DNA of 64,000 nt. Source: Bin87 sp965203855. Its GTDB lineage: Bacteria > Chloroflexota > Dehalococcoidia > Lucifugimonadales > UBA3495. The stretch is from positions 1 through 64,000 of the forward strand of contig CBDBDN010000008.1 of the NCBI GenBank assembly GCA_965203855.1. The letters run 5' to 3'. Position numbers and translations under genes: made by a program. This document shows, piece after piece, positions 56,649-64,000 of the stretch. Within the stretch, counting starts at the first letter, position 1, and every line of letters starts with the position of its first letter. A model generated the notes under the pieces. It had not been told where the DNA came from. It was given only the letters and a program-made list of their open reading frames with translations, and ran no database searches.

Positions 56649-56670
56649 GCTACTCTATTATTAGAGTAGC
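56649..56670. promoter_or_regulatory. Perfect inverted repeat before tmk
   Basis: GCTACTCTA (56649-56657), 4 bases, then TAGAGTAGC (56662-56670). It lies 18 bases before the tmk ATG. It has no T-run, so it fits an operator or RNA stem better than a terminator. Confidence 0.6.
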
Positions 56671-56688
56671 GGCTTATACGGGGTGATT

Positions 56689-57342
56689 ATGTCCGGTCTG
56701 TTCATAGCGTTTGAGGGTGGAGAGGGCGCCGGCAAGTCCACGCAGGCCGGCTTGCTAGAATCAGAATTGCGGGAACGGGGGTATTCGCCGCAACTGTTGC
56801 GAGAGCCGGGTTCTACCTGCCTGGGGGAATATCTGCGGGAGTACCTGATAGCCGGAGCGCCGCTTACTCCGGTCGCTGAGCTGTTGCTTTTTGAGGCGGC
56901 ACGGGCGCAGCTGATGACGGAAAAAGTCGCTGTCGCACTAGACGCCGGCGCGGTAGTTATTGCCGACCGCTTTGCGGGCTCAACCGTTGCCTACCAAGGC
57001 TATGGGCATGGGCTGGACCAGCAGCAGATTGAATGGCTGAACGACTTTGCCACTGGGCGCCGCTATCCCGACCTGTCCATCCTGCTGGACATAGATCCCT
57101 ACATCGGCTTGGGCCGGGTCCAGGGGCGGCAGCTGCGGCTGGGCCTGCTCGCCGATGACAAGGGAAATCGTTTTGAGGGACGGGAAATGGTTTTCCACCA
57201 GGCAGTCCGTTGTGGATTTCAGAGGATAGCCGATGCCGGGTCGGAAACTTGGCGCACTATAGAGGGCAACCATTCCATAGAGGAAGTAGCGGCGCAGGTA
57301 TGGGATGCGGTAGCGCCGCGGCTGCCGGCTCTGCCGGGTTAA
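56689..57342 (+). CDS. tmk: Thymidylate kinase
   Basis: This is a 217-residue P-loop kinase that phosphorylates dTMP. The P-loop GGEGAGKS lies at 10-17, the REPGST motif binds dTMP, and IADRFAGSTVAYQGYG contains the DR(Y/F) motif. The LID region (VQGRQLRLGLLADDKGNRFEGRE) is basic but atypical. Length is normal. A GTG two codons upstream is in frame, but ATG at 56689 starts at the usual MSGLFIAFEG. It ends in a strong hairpin. Confidence 0.93.
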   Translation: MSGLFIAFEGGEGAGKSTQAGLLESELRERGYSPQLLREPGSTCLGEYLREYLIAGAPLTPVAELLLFEAARAQLMTEKVAVALDAGAVVIADRFAGSTVAYQGYGHGLDQQQIEWLNDFATGRRYPDLSILLDIDPYIGLGRVQGRQLRLGLLADDKGNRFEGREMVFHQAVRCGFQRIADAGSETWRTIEGNHSIEEVAAQVWDAVAPRLPALPG

Positions 57343-57353
57343 CCCGCAAGCAA

Positions 57354-57388
57354 AGAGCCGCCGCCCGGTGCATCGGTGCGGCGGCTCT
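57354..57388 (+). terminator. Strong hairpin after tmk
   Basis: An 11-bp perfect stem (57354-57364 with 57378-57388) encloses a 13-base loop that can itself pair. It lies 12 bases after the tmk stop and 33 bases before the convergent selW end. The following sequence is not T-rich, so efficiency as an intrinsic terminator is uncertain. Confidence 0.65.
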
Positions 57389-57420
57389 GCGTTGTGTCCG
57401 GTCGTCCGGCGCCGGCGGGG

Positions 57421-57708
57421 TTAGTCGTCGGCGGCCACAGCCATGTCCAGGCTGGAGATTTTGGCGGAGATGACTTCTTTCATCTGGCGGACGCGGGAGA
57501 GGTCGGGGTAGATGTTGCCCTCGGCCTTTTTGTCAAAGATTTTTTCGCCGTCCAGGAACACTTCCATGATGCCCTGGCCCCGGGGCGAAATGGTGATGGC
57601 GGCGTCGCCGCCGTAGGCCCGGAAAAACTCATTCGCCATCCACGTGGCGGTAGCGTGGTGCTGTCAAGGCACGCAGTAGGTGATTTCCAGCTGAACTTTT
57701 CCTTCCAT
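57421..57708 (-). CDS. SelW/Rdx-family selenoprotein (CxxU) with in-frame UGA
   Basis: Read as 95 residues through a UGA at 57664-57666. The N-terminal 14 residues are MEGKVQLEITYCVP, the UGA codes residue 15, and the frame continues QHHATATWMANEFFRAYGG to a normal TAA. YCVPU is the CxxC/CxxU redox motif after the first strand of the Rdx (SelW/SelT/SelH) thioredoxin-like fold. GQGIMEVFLDGEKIFDKKAEGNIYP is the conserved later part. GGAGGAGA precedes the ATG at 57708 at proper spacing, and no ribosome site precedes the first ATG after the UGA (57639). A hairpin suited to a bacterial SECIS follows the UGA. No frame-preserving stop readthrough other than selenocysteine would restore the motif. 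Confidence 0.85.
57634..57649 (-). promoter_or_regulatory. Candidate bacterial SECIS hairpin after the UGA
   Basis: On the mRNA, CGCCA (57645-57649) pairs with UGGCG (57634-57638) around the 6-base loop CGUGGA. The loop starts 20 bases after the UGA, within the range of known bacterial SECIS loops, and contains GU and GG bases expected at the SelB contact. Confidence 0.55.
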
Positions 57709-58069
57709 AGCGTTCTCTCCTCCCTTGCGGGGGCAATTTTGGCGTTTGCCGCGGCTATTGTAGCACAGGATTCGGGCTTTTCCAACCGGGCGGCGTTTCC
57801 AATCAGGTGGTTTAGTTGAGTCGGCCCCGGTTTTGCAGCGGCGTCCAAGAGCGCTATTCCCCCGGCTATGCGCCGGCATTCGCCGGAACGGAACACGAAT
57901 ACCCGCAGCCGGACGATGCCGTAGCTGGCAAAGATGGATGGTACGCGCATGGCTCCATAACGGCTGATGCCGGTATCCTACCGCATCTGATCCCCAAGCC
58001 GCCTGAAAAGCAACTCTGCCGCCGCCGCGCCGATTTGACCGCTCCGGCCGGCGGCGTTAACATACGGCT
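57709..58069. other. Intergenic region between selW and the duplicated hypothetical gene
   Basis: This 361-base divergent gap holds the selW promoter at 57757-57765 and a 21-bp exact repeat at 57793-57813 (also at 27240-27260). A CGCCGGCATTCGCCGG stem lies near 57871, and the upstream part of segmental duplication copy B begins at 58024. No credible gene is seen. Confidence 0.6.
57757..57765 (-). promoter_or_regulatory. Extended -10 promoter of selW
   Basis: On the minus strand TGCTACAAT, matching the extended -10 type seen elsewhere in the window. It lies about 50 bases before the ATG at 57708. Confidence 0.55.
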
Positions 58070-58229
58070 ATGCTGTACGAAGTGGAAGTCGTTGCCGACG
58101 GCAACAGCCCGATGGATCTGAACCGCGTCTTTGACCTGCTTACCGACCCCAGGCCGGTGGCGCGGCTGCTGGCGCCAGATCCGTGGGGCGCAGACGTATG
58201 GTGCGATGTGGTCGGATGGGACAACGGGC
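58024..58229 (+). repeat. 206-bp segmental duplication, copy B
   Basis: Partner of 52421-52626. The copy is in front of and within the intact 137-residue gene, so this is probably the source. Confidence 0.9.
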
Positions 58230-58483
58230 CGGCCGGCCCGGCCCGGGCCGCCCTGTCCGAGGATTCCGGCGAGGGCGTAGTGATGCTGATTTACGGCGGC
58301 GCCGACGGCATCCGCCTGAAGCCGGCGGACGACAGCGCGGAATGGAACATCAACGCCTCCGGCCAATGGGGCGAACCTTGCCTGATGCTGGGCAGCGATG
58401 TGCCGCTTGAATACGCTCAGATTGAGTACGCTCCGACCGGATACTTTCCTGCGGAACGGGATTTCGGGGAGCATCCGCACTGA
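58070..58483 (+). CDS. Hypothetical protein, 137 aa (intact copy)
   Basis: I do not recognise this protein. It is small, acidic and soluble, with no signal peptide. It begins MLYEVEVVADGNSPMDLNR and continues through WCDVVGWDNG, an Ala/Gly linker, VVMLIYGGADGIRLKP and YAPTGYFPAERDF, suggesting an alpha/beta fold. Its 5' 160 bases are duplicated at 52467, where the copy is truncated. No ribosome site is obvious. It ends 17 bases before the stop of the convergent pentapeptide-TIR gene. Confidence 0.6.
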   Translation: MLYEVEVVADGNSPMDLNRVFDLLTDPRPVARLLAPDPWGADVWCDVVGWDNGPAGPARAALSEDSGEGVVMLIYGGADGIRLKPADDSAEWNINASGQWGEPCLMLGSDVPLEYAQIEYAPTGYFPAERDFGEHPH

Positions 58484-58500
58484 CGGAACCCGGACCCGCG

Positions 58501-59775
58501 CTATTCCGGTTCGTCAATTGGGCCGGCGGGCGGCGGCGGTTCTGCCGTCAATGCCGCCATTATGCCCGGCACATCCCGCCGGTAGCCGCCCCGTCCGTCT
58601 TTGCGCGGACGCAATCCCGCCGCCGGGCCGCCGCGCAGATACTGCCGCAGTTCGCCATCGTCATCCGTCAGGCAGCCGTCCAGCGGCACCGCGACCAGAT
58701 AGACGCGCCGCGCGGCGGACGTCGTCTGCCGCTGCATAATGTCCTGGTACAGCCGCCAGCAGTGCGCGCTTTCCAGAGCCGGGCGAGAGCAGAGCAGCGC
58801 CACCCGGTCAAAATTGCGGAACCGGCTCATCGGCGGGAAAACTTGCGCGCCGGCTACCGCCGCCTCGTCATCCGCCAGCAGGCTCCAGCACTGCATCCCC
58901 CGCTGGCGCAGCTCGGCCTCCAGCCAGCCGGCAATGACGCCATCCCACGCTGATGCGATAATCAGAATGCGCTGATGCTGAACGGATGATTTTCGCAGCC
59001 TCAGCCGGCCGTTGATGAAATCCTCAGGCACGCCGGCGGCGCGCAGAAAGCTTTCCGCAATGTCGCCGCCGGAACGCGCCAGCGTATCGGCTCCGACGAT
59101 GCTGGGCCCTTCATGACGGACGGCGTCCAGTTCCAGCGCGCTGCTTAAGTCGCAGTCGCCGAACAGCGTCATATCTACGGCGCAGCCGGCCAGCAGAGCG
59201 CGGTCCAGGCGGGTGCGTACCAGCGATGCGCGGCGCAGGTCGCATCCGGTAAGGTTGGCAATATCCAGGCAGGCCGAGTTGAGGCGCGCGCCGCTGAGGT
59301 TGGCGTTAGTTAGATCGGCCATTGTCAAGTCAATTTCGGACAGGTTGGCGCCGGCCAGGTTGGCGCCAACCAGCGAGGCGAAAGCGGCATCGCAGTTGGA
59401 CAGGTCGGCGCCGCGCAAGTCGGCATTGTCCAAGTTGCCGCCCCGCAGATTGGAGCGGATAAAGGATGCGCCGGCCGCCTGCGTTTCCGTGAAAACGGCG
59501 CGGGCCAGGTTGCAGCGGGAAAGATGGGCCTGCCGCAGCGTCGCGCCCGCAAAATTGCCGTGGCGCAGGTCGGCTGAAGTCAAGTCAATCTCGTCCAGGT
59601 CATCGTAGGCCAGATCCACGCCCGGCATCCGAATGCCGCTCAAATAGGCGCCGGCCAGGTTGAGGCGGGCGCGCCGCTCAAAGAATTGCGCGCGCCAGCG
59701 GGCGATAGCAAAGGCGCGCCGTTTGGCGATAGCGACGTGCGCCGGGTCAGCCAAGCCGCCGCTCCGGCCGGCCAT
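58501..59775 (-). CDS. Pentapeptide-repeat protein with a divergent C-terminal TIR-like domain
   Basis: This is a 424-residue protein. Residues about 37-225 are A(D/N)LxxA-type pentapeptide repeats (for example NLAGANLSEIDLTMADLTNANL), forming a right-handed beta helix. A short link (ESFLRAAGVPEDFI) is the one seen between pentapeptide repeats and TIR domains in a known bacterial family. Residues about 265-400 follow the TIR plan (RILIIASAWDGVIAGWLEAEL, CWSLLADDEA, RVALLCSRPALESAHCW). The usual FISYS start and the Glu four residues after the conserved Trp are not kept (Gln instead), so NADase activity is doubtful. It may be a scaffold or a decayed effector. Confidence 0.7.
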   Translation of the reverse strand: MAGRSGGLADPAHVAIAKRRAFAIARWRAQFFERRARLNLAGAYLSGIRMPGVDLAYDDLDEIDLTSADLRHGNFAGATLRQAHLSRCNLARAVFTETQAAGASFIRSNLRGGNLDNADLRGADLSNCDAAFASLVGANLAGANLSEIDLTMADLTNANLSGARLNSACLDIANLTGCDLRRASLVRTRLDRALLAGCAVDMTLFGDCDLSSALELDAVRHEGPSIVGADTLARSGGDIAESFLRAAGVPEDFINGRLRLRKSSVQHQRILIIASAWDGVIAGWLEAELRQRGMQCWSLLADDEAAVAGAQVFPPMSRFRNFDRVALLCSRPALESAHCWRLYQDIMQRQTTSAARRVYLVAVPLDGCLTDDDGELRQYLRGGPAAGLRPRKDGRGGYRRDVPGIMAALTAEPPPPAGPIDEPE

Positions 59776-59861
59776 TGCCGCATCGGCGTCGCAAGCGGTT
59801 CATTGCCGGCATCTGGCAGTAACGCAACGGGGCTAGTTCCGGCACGGCGGCTACGACGGCG

Positions 59862-60731
59862 TTATGCCGGCGGCGGCTCCGCAGCGTCATCCGCGTCCAC
59901 GTACGCATCCGGTTGCAGCCGGCGCAGGATTGCGCGCAGGCGTTCCGCTTCGGCTTCGGCGTTAACAGCCCGGATTTCGGAATTAGTGGCCCGGGTTTCG
60001 GCAACTTCAGCGAGAGCTTCGGCATTGACGGCGCGGGTTTCGGATACGCCCAACGCATCCTGGGTGGCAATCAGTTCGTCCCGGGTTGCCTCGTAAGCGT
60101 CCTGGGTTTGCGACGGCCGCAGCAGGAATGCTCCGTCGGCGGGATTGCGAAAGAACAGCTCGCCGTTGCGCCAGCACAAATCCAGCCCCAACAGCGGGCT
60201 GTGCCCCCACAGCATACCGTCCGCATCCGTATGGATGTCCAGCGGTTCGTAGCGGCCATTCGCCGACAGCAAGTCGCCGGCCAGCGGGCGGTCGTGGTAT
60301 TCGCCGCCGCTGGGGTCAAAGCGCCAGTACTCGCCGACGCCGAAAGCGGCATACTGGTCGCGTTTGACCGTATAATCGCGCCGGCCGGTGCTTTCAGTGG
60401 CAACTTCCATCACAAAGTCGGGGGGCTTGCCGACTTCGTTGATGACATAGCCGTTGGACACCATGCCATGCTGTGGGTCAATGCCCAGCACCACCACGCA
60501 GTCGGGGGCCAGCCAGGTATTGCGGGGGTCGGTGCGGTTGAAGCAGAGATAGCCCGCGCCGCCCACCAGAGCATCGCTGCGGCGCCGGAACCAGGTTTCC
60601 AGGGTCTGGTCGGCGCGGGTCATATGCTTGTATTGCAGCATAGCGTCAGGCAGACGGGGCGGGTCGGGCAGCGGCGCCAGATGCGCGAAATCGCGGGCCG
60701 GCCGCAGCCGGGCAAGGGGTTGCGTACTCAT
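59862..60731 (-). CDS. Uma2 family PD-(D/E)XK nuclease-like protein with coiled-coil tail
   Basis: This is a 289-residue protein. The Uma2/DUF820 core spans residues 1 to about 200: APDCVVVLG carries the first acidic residue and PDFVMEVATEST the second. The tail from about 220 is a set of seven-residue-spaced Ala/Glu repeats (RAVNAEALAEVAETRATNSEIRAVNAEAEAERLR broken into short runs), a predicted coiled coil. GAGG lies 6 bases before the ATG. It shares core and tail design with the fragment at the left window edge. Function in these genomes is unknown. Confidence 0.88.
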   Translation of the reverse strand: MSTQPLARLRPARDFAHLAPLPDPPRLPDAMLQYKHMTRADQTLETWFRRRSDALVGGAGYLCFNRTDPRNTWLAPDCVVVLGIDPQHGMVSNGYVINEVGKPPDFVMEVATESTGRRDYTVKRDQYAAFGVGEYWRFDPSGGEYHDRPLAGDLLSANGRYEPLDIHTDADGMLWGHSPLLGLDLCWRNGELFFRNPADGAFLLRPSQTQDAYEATRDELIATQDALGVSETRAVNAEALAEVAETRATNSEIRAVNAEAEAERLRAILRRLQPDAYVDADDAAEPPPA

Positions 60732-60795
60732 GGCAAATCAAACCTCACCGCCGGATAGCTGATGCGGATACGGACGCCGGCGCCGACGCTTGCGA

Positions 60796-61947
60796 TTACT
60801 GCCGCCGTCCGTTGGTGAACGCCGGCATCACGTCGGCGGCGAATACGGACAGCTGCTCTTTGAATTCACGCCAGGGCATACCCTCCGGCCATTGCAGCAC
60901 GATGTCCTCCAGGCCGGGGTACTTGTCCTCAATTTCCCGCAGAAAGCCGATAAAGTCGTCCGGGTTGCCGCAGAACCAGGCTTTCTGAGCCACGCCGTCC
61001 TCGATGCGGGGCGTGCGGGCCGGCGCGCCGGGCGTACCCCAGGGGCGGCCCTGCTCATCGGTATAGCGGACGAAACCGAAAGGCGCAAACCACTTGTAGC
61101 GTTCATCGTGGAAAGGCCGGACGCGTTCCATAGCTTCCTGCCGGGTGTCGGCGATGTAAAAGCCGAAGCCCAGCGCCATATCGCCGCCCAGCGGCAGCTC
61201 CCGGCCGGCGGCAACGGCGGCATCGTGGTACTGCGTAATCATCTGCTCGGCGTACTTTTCGCCGGTGAGGGCCACCATCGCCTTGATGCCGTGTTCGGCA
61301 ACATAGTTCAGCGTGCGCCCGCTGGCGATGGGTTGCCAGATTTCCACCGGGCGGTTCACCGGACGCGGCACCATCGTAATTTCCTTGAGGTCATAGCCCC
61401 GGTAAGGCACGGCCGGCGGAATGGTGTAGTACTTGCCCTGATGGCTCCAGCTTTCCTCGTTGAAGGCTTTGCGGATGACTTCCATCTGCTCCAGGTAAAG
61501 CTCCCGGTTGGCGTCGTTGTCAATGACGGGGGAGCCGAAAGTTTCCACTTCACGGGAATGGTAGCCGCGTCCGACGCCGAAAATCATCCGCCCGCCGGTA
61601 AGGATGTCGGCCATAGCGAAGTCCTCGGCGATGCGGAGCGGATGCCACATTGGGATGATGTTGAACGCCTGCCCGAACTTCAAGTTTTTGGTCAACCCGG
61701 CCAGATGCACGCCCATCAGGATAAGGTTGGGGATGCACTCGTAGCCTTCGTGCTGGAAGTGATGCTCGGCCATCCACATACAGTAGAAGCCGCGCTCGTC
61801 CATATGCGTAGCCAGCTCGGTAGCGTGTTGGTACGCCTGAGCGAGCTGTTCGTTGCTGTAACGGCGCTGGTCGGCGGGGGTGCCGGCGGCGCCGACATTG
61901 TCCAGGTCAATCTGCCCTACGTAGAGGACGGAGAAACGCTTGATCAT
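60796..61947 (-). CDS. LLM-class flavin-dependent oxidoreductase (alkanesulfonate-monooxygenase-like)
   Basis: This is a 383-residue luciferase-like barrel. MWMAEHHFQHEGYECIPN, the FNIIPMWHPLRIAEDFAMADILTGGR block and FGVGRGYHSREVETFG are the family hallmarks. It is longer than the one at 46005 by about 45 residues, mostly C-terminal. The substrate is unknown. Its promoter is probably the extended -10 at 61986-61994 on the minus strand. It diverges from the glycosyltransferase-like gene. Confidence 0.9.
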   Translation of the reverse strand: MIKRFSVLYVGQIDLDNVGAAGTPADQRRYSNEQLAQAYQHATELATHMDERGFYCMWMAEHHFQHEGYECIPNLILMGVHLAGLTKNLKFGQAFNIIPMWHPLRIAEDFAMADILTGGRMIFGVGRGYHSREVETFGSPVIDNDANRELYLEQMEVIRKAFNEESWSHQGKYYTIPPAVPYRGYDLKEITMVPRPVNRPVEIWQPIASGRTLNYVAEHGIKAMVALTGEKYAEQMITQYHDAAVAAGRELPLGGDMALGFGFYIADTRQEAMERVRPFHDERYKWFAPFGFVRYTDEQGRPWGTPGAPARTPRIEDGVAQKAWFCGNPDDFIGFLREIEDKYPGLEDIVLQWPEGMPWREFKEQLSVFAADVMPAFTNGRRQ

Positions 61948-61985
61948 TGAGACGGACTCCGTAATCGGGTATTGAAATGGCGGCT

Positions 61986-62046
61986 ATTATAGCACGGACG
62001 GGGCCGGCATACCGACCTGCAAGCCAATCGGATGGCGTGCTATAAT
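61986..62046. promoter_or_regulatory. Divergent pair of extended -10 promoters
   Basis: The minus strand reads TGCTATAAT (TATAAT at 61986-61991) for the flavin oxidoreductase gene. The plus strand reads TGCTATAAT (TATAAT at 62041-62046) for the membrane gene at 62091. The two start sites would be about 40 bases apart, so they may compete. Confidence 0.6.
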
Positions 62047-62090
62047 GCGCCGCGTTCCTACACGCCGCGCTCCCGCGCGCCGCGCCCCAA

Positions 62091-64000
62091 ATGACGGCAT
62101 CGCCGATTCGCTGTATGTATCCCGCCCCGGAATTGCCCGATGCGTCGGCCGTTTCTCCGCCGCCCTGGCGCAAGATAGCCGGATTATCGGCAAGACTACG
62201 CCATAGTTGGGCAGCCGGGCGGCGGTTCCCGGGACGACCGGCCGCGCTGCCTTTGGTTCTGCTGCTGCTGGCTTTGTCCACCCTGTTCCTGTTTGGCGGC
62301 GACCGGGAGTATTTTTACCGCGACGGGAAGCACTACGACTGGAACAGTTCACAAACCTTGACCTTCGCCGAGAACCTGTCATTTCGGCACAACCTGCTGG
62401 TTTTTCACTACCAATCCCGAGACGCTGACGGCAATTTACAGTATCCAAGTTTATACAACCGCTTTCCGTTGGGCGGCTATGTCTTGGTCAAGCTAGCCAT
62501 TCTCCCCTTTGGCGACACCGATTTCCGGGCTAAAATCTACGCCGGGCGGCTGCTGATGCTACTGCTGTTCAGCGCCGCCGCCGTGCTGGCCTACCTCTCG
62601 CTGGCCCGCATTGCAGGCAGCCGCTGGGATGCCTTGACCGCTACCCTGCTGGCCTTTTCATCGTACTACCTGCTCTACTATGCGGACAAGATTTCCAATG
62701 AAGTTACAATAGACTTGTTTGCCGTGATGCTGGCGTTTCACGGGATGACGGTATTCGTGCAGGAGGGTCGCTTTCGGCAGTTGGTTATCAAATCCTGCAT
62801 TGCGCTGCTGCTGGGCTGGCACGTGTATGCTTTCCTGCTGCCGTTCATCGCTTTTGGCCTGGCCGCGGAATTGCTCAAAGCGCGGCGATTCTACCCCCCC
62901 CCCCCGCGTTATGCAACCTAAAACGGTATGTAGCAACATTGCTGCACAATCGTTACTTGTTGCTAGGAGTAATTACGCTGTTTTTTGGCATTGCCGTGTT
63001 GACTTTTAACTTCAGCAACGAGTATTTTGCGCTGAAACGGGAGGCATCATTCCAGGAAGTGCCCTCAATAGCATCGGCAATACGGCGGTTAGGTCTAGAT
63101 GACATTTACCGATGGGAACCGCAGAGCTTTTGGCCGACCCAGTTTTACCATATCGGCCATATGATGTTGCCTTATGCGGTGGATCCTTATGCAGTAAAAC
63201 ATCGCATCAGCAAACTCCGATACCGCGACTATTCGGGCATTGCTTTGGGAGTACTAGCAATGGGTATCTGCCTGGCCGGGCTGACGCTGTCCTGCATCCG
63301 GCGCCGTCCGGGGGAGTTCCTGCTGCTGGCAACATTGGCCGTTTCCGGTTTCTGTTGGGCGGTGCCGGTGCGCTACAATGTTGCTTTCCATAGCTTTGAG
63401 AGCGTGTTCTACATCGGAATACCGCTTGTTGCATACATTCTGGCATTGCGGTTCCTGCGGCGCTGGCGCCGGGTTCGGCTGGCGCCTTACTTTGCGGTGG
63501 TCGCGTTGGCGGCTTTCATCTTTTCCGTCTCCGAGATGGCCGGGGTGGGGCAGAGCCAAGAAGAGCTGGCAGTTGAAGCCGAGTTGATGGCTGAATATGC
63601 CGCAATCCGGGAACTGACGGGGGGCAACTCTACGCTTTATATACCGCAGGAAGGGGATTTCAGGCACGGCGGTGCGGATTGGGCCTGGCACTTCTTTCTG
63701 TCCGGGAATACTGTCATTCGCAACAACGAAACTGATCCATGCCAACCGCAGCAGCCTGATGATAAGAATTATATGATGCTGCCCTTCACCGAGGACCACC
63801 CGGACTTGCTCACGCCGGGGCACCGGCATATTGCCCTGTACGACTGCTCGCTCAATGACGCACGGCTCCGCATTGTTGAGCAAGGCCGTCCCGTCATTGC
63901 GGGGGACTGGCAAGTGTATCTCAGCGATGACCGCTTGACTTATGTATCCCCCGAATGCGCCAACCGGGACGAACTGTTCTTGCTGCATTTTATACCGCAG
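62091..64000 (+). CDS. Polytopic glycosyltransferase-like membrane protein, frameshifted at C12, 3' partial
   Basis: The first frame (62091-62921, 276 residues) has a basic N-terminus, a first transmembrane segment, an exported loop and several more segments. It stops 16 bases after a run of 12 C. A different frame is then open from the tract (from about 62906) to the window end with no stop. That frame encodes more membrane segments (LLLGVITLFFGIAVLTF, LALGVLAMGICLAGL-like, GIPLVAYILALRFL) and a soluble C-terminal part. The layout is that of GT-C/PMT-type glycosyltransferases that use lipid-linked sugars, but no diagnostic catalytic motif is clear. A tract of 13 or 10 C would join the frames. 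It is drawn here as one gene with the break at 62894-62905. Confidence 0.7.
62894..62905 (+). repeat. C12 homopolymer at a frameshift
   Basis: Twelve C within the membrane protein gene, exactly where the coding frame changes. The present length puts the gene out of frame. Confidence 0.95.

Noticed and set aside
57664..57666. UGA reassigned to Trp across the genome
   Set aside because: Many intact genes here end in TGA and use TGG for Trp, and Trp at this site would destroy the CxxC/CxxU motif.
57816..58121. 101-codon plus-strand frame in the selW upstream gap
   Set aside because: It runs through repeat-like sequence into another frame of the duplicated gene and has no start signal or domain.

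Overview
This is a GC-rich bacterial chromosome segment with no rRNA or tRNA gene that I could see. The gene set suggests an uncultured member of the Chloroflexota (Dehalococcoidia or SAR202-like), but that is an inference. It rests on a SpoIIIAA-like ATPase with an R3H-type tail next to pdxT, two LLM-class flavin-dependent oxidoreductases, a fused gamma-alpha 2-oxoacid:ferredoxin oxidoreductase, a PyrD of the class with a catalytic Cys, and expanded RNA polymerase subunits. The high density of PD-(D/E)XK (Uma2), HEPN-like and repeat-tailed proteins, together with many short palindromic repeats, suggests a plastic genome such as that of a host-associated or particle-associated lineage.

Layout. 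1-3.1 kb: an Uma2 fragment, then an SDR gene and an acyl-CoA ligase gene that both carry frameshifts. 3.1-7.1 kb: cytochrome c maturation genes ccmA-B-C-D-E, interrupted by a membrane protein with a charged repeat tail and its tandem partial duplicate. 7.2-9.9 kb: korB and korA on the minus strand. 10.2-14.1 kb: a small unknown protein, a GMC oxidoreductase and fumC. 14.4-25.6 kb: promoter, rpoB, rpoC and pyrD. 25.9-31.9 kb: a degenerate Fe-ADH, a HEPN-like protein, mtaB, an MBL hydrolase and a K+ channel. 32-38.4 kb: gltX, glnS, rluD, lspA and an alpha/beta hydrolase. 38.6-40.4 kb: an AAA ATPase overlapping a TOPRIM-like DUF4276 protein, which is a candidate two-gene defence system. 40.5-46 kb: threonine aldolase, an arrestin-like protein, rarA, and a DNA methyltransferase fused to an HNH nuclease. 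46-51.1 kb: a flavin oxidoreductase, two more repeat-tailed proteins, a carboxyltransferase, folP and folK. 51.1-58.5 kb: a secreted protein, a HEPN-like protein, pdxS, pdxT, the SpoIIIAA/R3H ATPase, tmk, a SelW-type selenoprotein read through an in-frame UGA, and two copies of an unknown gene. 58.5-64 kb: a pentapeptide-TIR protein, Uma2, a flavin oxidoreductase, and a polytopic glycosyltransferase-like gene frameshifted at a C12 tract, which runs off the window.

The housekeeping genes (transcription, tRNA charging, tRNA and rRNA modification, folate, PLP, TMP, pyrimidine, lipoprotein processing, haem delivery) are intact. Damage and novelty are concentrated in short accessory stretches. Six copies of a 91-93 bp element with self-complementary ends, often flanked by tandem arrays of its terminal sequence, fill most of the long intergenic gaps. 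Several genes share an extended -10 promoter of the form TGC followed by TATAAT or TAGAAT.

The most notable observations are the selenoprotein hidden by UGA, the C12 and G12 homopolymers at surface or secreted genes, the ATPase/TOPRIM pair, the methyltransferase-HNH fusion, and the repeated creation of truncated or chimeric repeat-tail genes by tandem duplication.
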